From: Competibacteraceae bacterium UBA6584
GTDB lineage: Bacteria > Pseudomonadota > Gammaproteobacteria > Competibacterales > Competibacteraceae
DNA: 30,846 bases
Assembly: GCA_002433805.1 (NCBI GenBank)
Contig: DJIW01000061.1
Coordinates: 1 to 30,846, forward strand
Direction of reading: 5' to 3'
Part shown: positions 28,228-30,846 of the stretch, piece after piece
Numbering within the stretch: position 1 is the first letter of the stretch
Layout: each line of letters starts with the position of its first letter
Notes under the pieces: generated by a model
Seen by the model: only the letters and a program-made list of their open reading frames with translations
Databases searched by the model: none
What the model was told of the DNA's origin: nothing
Program-made: the position numbers and the translations under genes

Positions 28228-28237
28228 GTTATCGTAA

Positions 28238-28846
28238 ATGACTTCACAACCTCTCCGCGTCGGCGTCGGCGGGCCGGTCGGTTCCGGCAAGACCGCCTTG
28301 GTCGAAGCGCTGTGCAAAACGCTGCGCGAGCGCTATCAAATCGCCGTCGTCACCAACGATATTTATACTTATGAAGACGCCCAGTTCTTGACCCGCGCCC
28401 AAGCCTTGGAACCGCAAAGGATCGTGGGGGTGGAAACCGGCGGCTGCCCGCATACCGCAATCCGCGAGGATGCGTCGATCAATTTGGCGGCGGTGGCGCA
28501 ATTGTGCGAACGGTTTCCCGATCTCGACTTGGTGCTGGTCGAATCCGGCGGCGATAACTTGAGCGCCACCTTCAGCCCCGAGCTGTCGGATTTGACGATC
28601 TATGTGATCGACGTGGCCGCCGGTGACAAAATCCCGCGCAAGGGCGGCCCCGGCATTACCCGATCCGATCTGCTGGTGATCAACAAAATCGACCTCGCGC
28701 CCCATGTTGGCGCATCGCTGGACATCATGGAGCGCGACGCCCGAACCATGCGCGGCGAACGGCCGTTTGTGTTCACCAACCTCAAGACCCGGCAGGGACT
28801 GGAAAAGGTGATTGACTTTATCGTCGCGCGGGGCATGTTGGGGTAA
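28238..28846 (+). CDS. ureG: Urease accessory GTPase UreG
   Basis: UreG is the SIMIBI-class GTPase that powers nickel insertion into urease. The 202-residue protein has the P-loop 'GVGGPVGSGKTALVEAL' (K18), the nickel-binding C70-P71-H72 in 'VETGGCPHTAIREDASINL', 'VLVESGGDNLSATFSPEL', and the guanine-specificity 'VINKIDLAPHVGA'. Length is normal and it looks intact. It is separated from ureF by about 760 bases holding the toxin–antitoxin genes, so it needs read-through or its own promoter. No strong -35/-10 pair was seen in 28171–28237. Confidence 0.97.
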   Translation: MTSQPLRVGVGGPVGSGKTALVEALCKTLRERYQIAVVTNDIYTYEDAQFLTRAQALEPQRIVGVETGGCPHTAIREDASINLAAVAQLCERFPDLDLVLVESGGDNLSATFSPELSDLTIYVIDVAAGDKIPRKGGPGITRSDLLVINKIDLAPHVGASLDIMERDARTMRGERPFVFTNLKTRQGLEKVIDFIVARGMLG

Positions 28847-28977
28847 GGGTCGGGCCGCGCAAGTTTCCAGGCGCGCAAGGGGCTCCTGGCGGTATGATCG
28901 GGTGGCCTATCGCTCGGTGCTGCCGGGTGAATGAACAAACCGACCCCGTCATCCCATAGCCCCTCGGAGCGGCCCAC

Positions 28978-30699
28978 TTGGAACTTGAATCCTTCGTTGA
29001 AGCGGCCGCGGTGCTGCTGGTATTCACGGCCTTTGCCGTGGCCATTTTTCGCCGTTTCGGGCTGGGTTCGGTGCTGGGCTTGCTGGTGGCGGGTATCTTG
29101 ATCGGCCCCCACACGCCGGGGTACGTCGTGACTCGCGACGTGGAAGAGGTTCGAAACTTCACCGAACTGGGTGTCGTTCTGCTGCTGTTCGTCATCGGCC
29201 TGGAGATGCACCCGCGCCGGCTCTGGTCCCTGCGCCGCTCCATGTTCGGTCTGGGCACCCTGCAAATTTTGCTGTCTGGCGGCGTGCTCGCGCTCTTCAT
29301 GCACCTTAGCGAGCCGGATTGGGGCATCAATCTCCTTGCCGGCCTGACCCTCGCTTTGTCCTCCACCGCTTTCGTCATGCAGATCCTGCAAGAGCGCGGC
29401 GAGATCGCCAGCCCCCACGGCCAAACCACCTTCGCCATCCTGTTGATGCAGGATTTGGCCGTCGTGCCGTTGCTCGCCGCGACCCCGCTTCTGGGGCACG
29501 CGGGAATCATGACGACCGATCAATCGCTTTTCCAGCAAATTCTTATCGTCATCGCCGCCATCGGCTTGGTCGTGGCCTCCGGCCATTACGTGATTCCCCG
29601 CATCCTCGATTTGTTGGCGCGTCAGAACAATCGAGAAGCCTTTTTTTTGGTCGCCCTGGCCGCCGTCCTTACCGCCGCCTGGATCATGGAAAAGGCCGGG
29701 CTATCCATGGCCCTGGGCGCTTTTCTCATGGGGATCGCGCTGTCCGGTTCGCGCTACAACCTACAGATTCAGGCCGCCGTCGATCCCCACAAGGGTTTGC
29801 TGATGAGCCTGTTCTTTGTCGCCGTGGGCATGTCGGTGGATGTGGGCGCGCTGGCGGCGGCGCCTTGGCTTTTCCTGAGTCAAGTCCTCGTGATCGTGGC
29901 CATCAAAATCGCAGTGCTCCTGGGTCTGTGCCTAGCCTTCGGCGAAACCCGCCAAACGGCGACGCGGGTCGCCTTTATCCTATCCCAAGGCGGCGAGTTC
30001 GGTTTCGTGCTTTTTGGCGCCGCCAGGGCGATGGGGGTCCTCGACAACGACACCTTCGTGCTGTCCGTCGGCATTATTTCCTTCAGCATGTTAATCACGC
30101 CGTTGCTGGTCAAGCTGGGCGATGCCCTGGCGGTGCGCGTCCCGGTCGCGGCGACGCCGGGAGATGGGGCTTTTCGTTTCTCGGTCGAAGGGACTGAAAC
30201 CAACGCGCGCGTCCTGGTGGGCGGTTATGGCCGCGTGGGCCACGTTGTGGGTACCATCCTCACCGGTAGCGGAGTGCCCTACATCGCCTTCGACACCAAA
30301 CCCGACCGGGTCGAAGAATTCCGCCGCATCGGCCACCCGGTTTATTACGGGGATGTCACCCATCTGGATCTTCTGGTGGCCGCCCGGATCGAGAACATCG
30401 ACCTGGTGGTGATGACTTTGGACGATCGCGAGGCCGCGCTGCGCGCCACCCGGCTCATCCGCGACCTGGCGCCTCACACCACCATCGTCGCGCGGGCGCG
30501 GGATCTCGGCGCCAGCAGCGCCCTGATGGAAGCCGGCGCCAATAGGGCCTTTCCCGAACTGGTGGAAGCCAGCCTGCGGCTGGCCGCCGAGGCGCTGGAA
30601 ACCTTGGGCGTGGCGGGCGAAAATACCGAGATGCTGGTTCGCGGGGTGCGCCAGACGGATTACGCCTTGGTGCGCGAGAAAGATGACAAGCAACTCTAG
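28978..30699 (+). CDS. KefB/KefC-like monovalent cation:proton antiporter
   Basis: A 573-residue CPA2-family transporter. About twelve membrane segments cover residues 8–385, with the conserved 'LMQDLAVVPLLA' (Q158, D159) in the ion-path helix, plus 'GALAGL'-type turns such as 'GAFLMGIALSGSRY' and 'SQGGEFGFVLFGAA'. A cytoplasmic RCK/TrkA-N domain (about 408–545) has the nucleotide-binding 'VLVGGYGRVGHVVG'. It probably exports K+ or Na+ in exchange for protons under ligand control. The start is a TTG at 28978: an in-frame stop lies just upstream and no ATG precedes helix 1. CGGAGC sits about 8 bases before it. No KefF/KefG partner is adjacent. Ammonium or pH balance alongside urease is possible but only inferred. 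Confidence 0.9.
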   Translation: MELESFVEAAAVLLVFTAFAVAIFRRFGLGSVLGLLVAGILIGPHTPGYVVTRDVEEVRNFTELGVVLLLFVIGLEMHPRRLWSLRRSMFGLGTLQILLSGGVLALFMHLSEPDWGINLLAGLTLALSSTAFVMQILQERGEIASPHGQTTFAILLMQDLAVVPLLAATPLLGHAGIMTTDQSLFQQILIVIAAIGLVVASGHYVIPRILDLLARQNNREAFFLVALAAVLTAAWIMEKAGLSMALGAFLMGIALSGSRYNLQIQAAVDPHKGLLMSLFFVAVGMSVDVGALAAAPWLFLSQVLVIVAIKIAVLLGLCLAFGETRQTATRVAFILSQGGEFGFVLFGAARAMGVLDNDTFVLSVGIISFSMLITPLLVKLGDALAVRVPVAATPGDGAFRFSVEGTETNARVLVGGYGRVGHVVGTILTGSGVPYIAFDTKPDRVEEFRRIGHPVYYGDVTHLDLLVAARIENIDLVVMTLDDREAALRATRLIRDLAPHTTIVARARDLGASSALMEAGANRAFPELVEASLRLAAEALETLGVAGENTEMLVRGVRQTDYALVREKDDKQL

Positions 30700-30846
30700 C
30701 CGGGCCGATCTCGCGCTCGAACCTGGGTGGGCAAAACCGGCATCGCCGGGCTCCTGTTCACTTTGCTCGATCGTGCGTCATTCCATCACCGCCGCGCACC
30801 ATTCCGAGGCATCGGACTCCGCCAGGATCAAAGCTAATCTATTATC

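Noticed and set aside
28600..29586. A 328-codon minus-strand frame across ureG and the antiporter
   Set aside because: It spans two clear plus-strand genes and reads as low-complexity His/Gln/Arg sequence.
30700..30846. A gene in the last ~147 bases
   Set aside because: No start codon with a ribosome site and no family signature was seen; the stretch is left as unassigned window end.

Overview
The window looks like part of a GC-rich gammaproteobacterial chromosome. Gene density is high, many genes overlap or are a few bases apart, and the layouts are typical of the group (PepSY–PhoP/PhoQ-type two-component set, ureDABCEF/ureG, moaB–purU, hsp20–cbpA). The protein style reminds me of Competibacter/Contendobacter-type bacteria, but that is an impression only. 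No rRNA, tRNA, CRISPR array or intact insertion sequence was recognised.

Layout. 1–980 (minus): the front half of a type VI secretion VgrG, interrupted by an in-frame stop; reading continues in frame to the window edge. 1308–2141 (minus): a secreted protein of unknown function. It is divergent from 2380–4817 (plus), a PepSY protein, response regulator and sensor kinase; the divergent spacer holds a perfect 17-bp inverted repeat. 4903–6343 (plus): an endonuclease/exonuclease/phosphatase-fold hydrolase and a small secreted Arg-rich coiled protein, ending at a clear terminator. 6573–12870 (minus): a single-chain topoisomerase III–RecQ fusion, preceded 22 bp upstream by a REC-PAS-PAS-GGDEF-EAL cyclic-di-GMP protein. 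13184–15274 (minus): moaB, purU and a DsbD_2/TauE-like membrane protein as a tight operon. 15412–18273 (plus): a protein-quality-control cluster (Hsp20, CbpA-type DnaJ, DegP/DegQ protease) with a sigma-32-like promoter. 18411–19535 (plus): a DsbA-fold isomerase-like protein and an unrecognised 80-residue protein. 19991–28846 (plus): a five-PAS hybrid histidine kinase whose stop overlaps the start of ureD, then ureD-A-B-C-E-F, then a PIN toxin/antitoxin pair on the opposite strand, then ureG. 28978–30699 (plus): a KefB/C-like cation:proton antiporter.

How the genes work together. ureABC encode the nickel enzyme and ureDEFG its maturation proteins. The ATGA overlap between the hybrid kinase and ureD suggests co-translation of a sensor with urease. 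The toxin–antitoxin pair separates ureG from its partners, is visibly less GC-rich, and is bounded by a 7-bp direct repeat, so it looks like a later insertion. The Hsp20–CbpA–DegP run is a coherent stress module. The TopB–RecQ fusion joins in one polypeptide the two activities that in many organisms act together on recombination intermediates.

The most unusual items are the TopB–RecQ fusion, the kinase–urease coupling, the toxin–antitoxin insertion in the urease locus and the interrupted VgrG. I did not find a clearly new multi-gene defence system.
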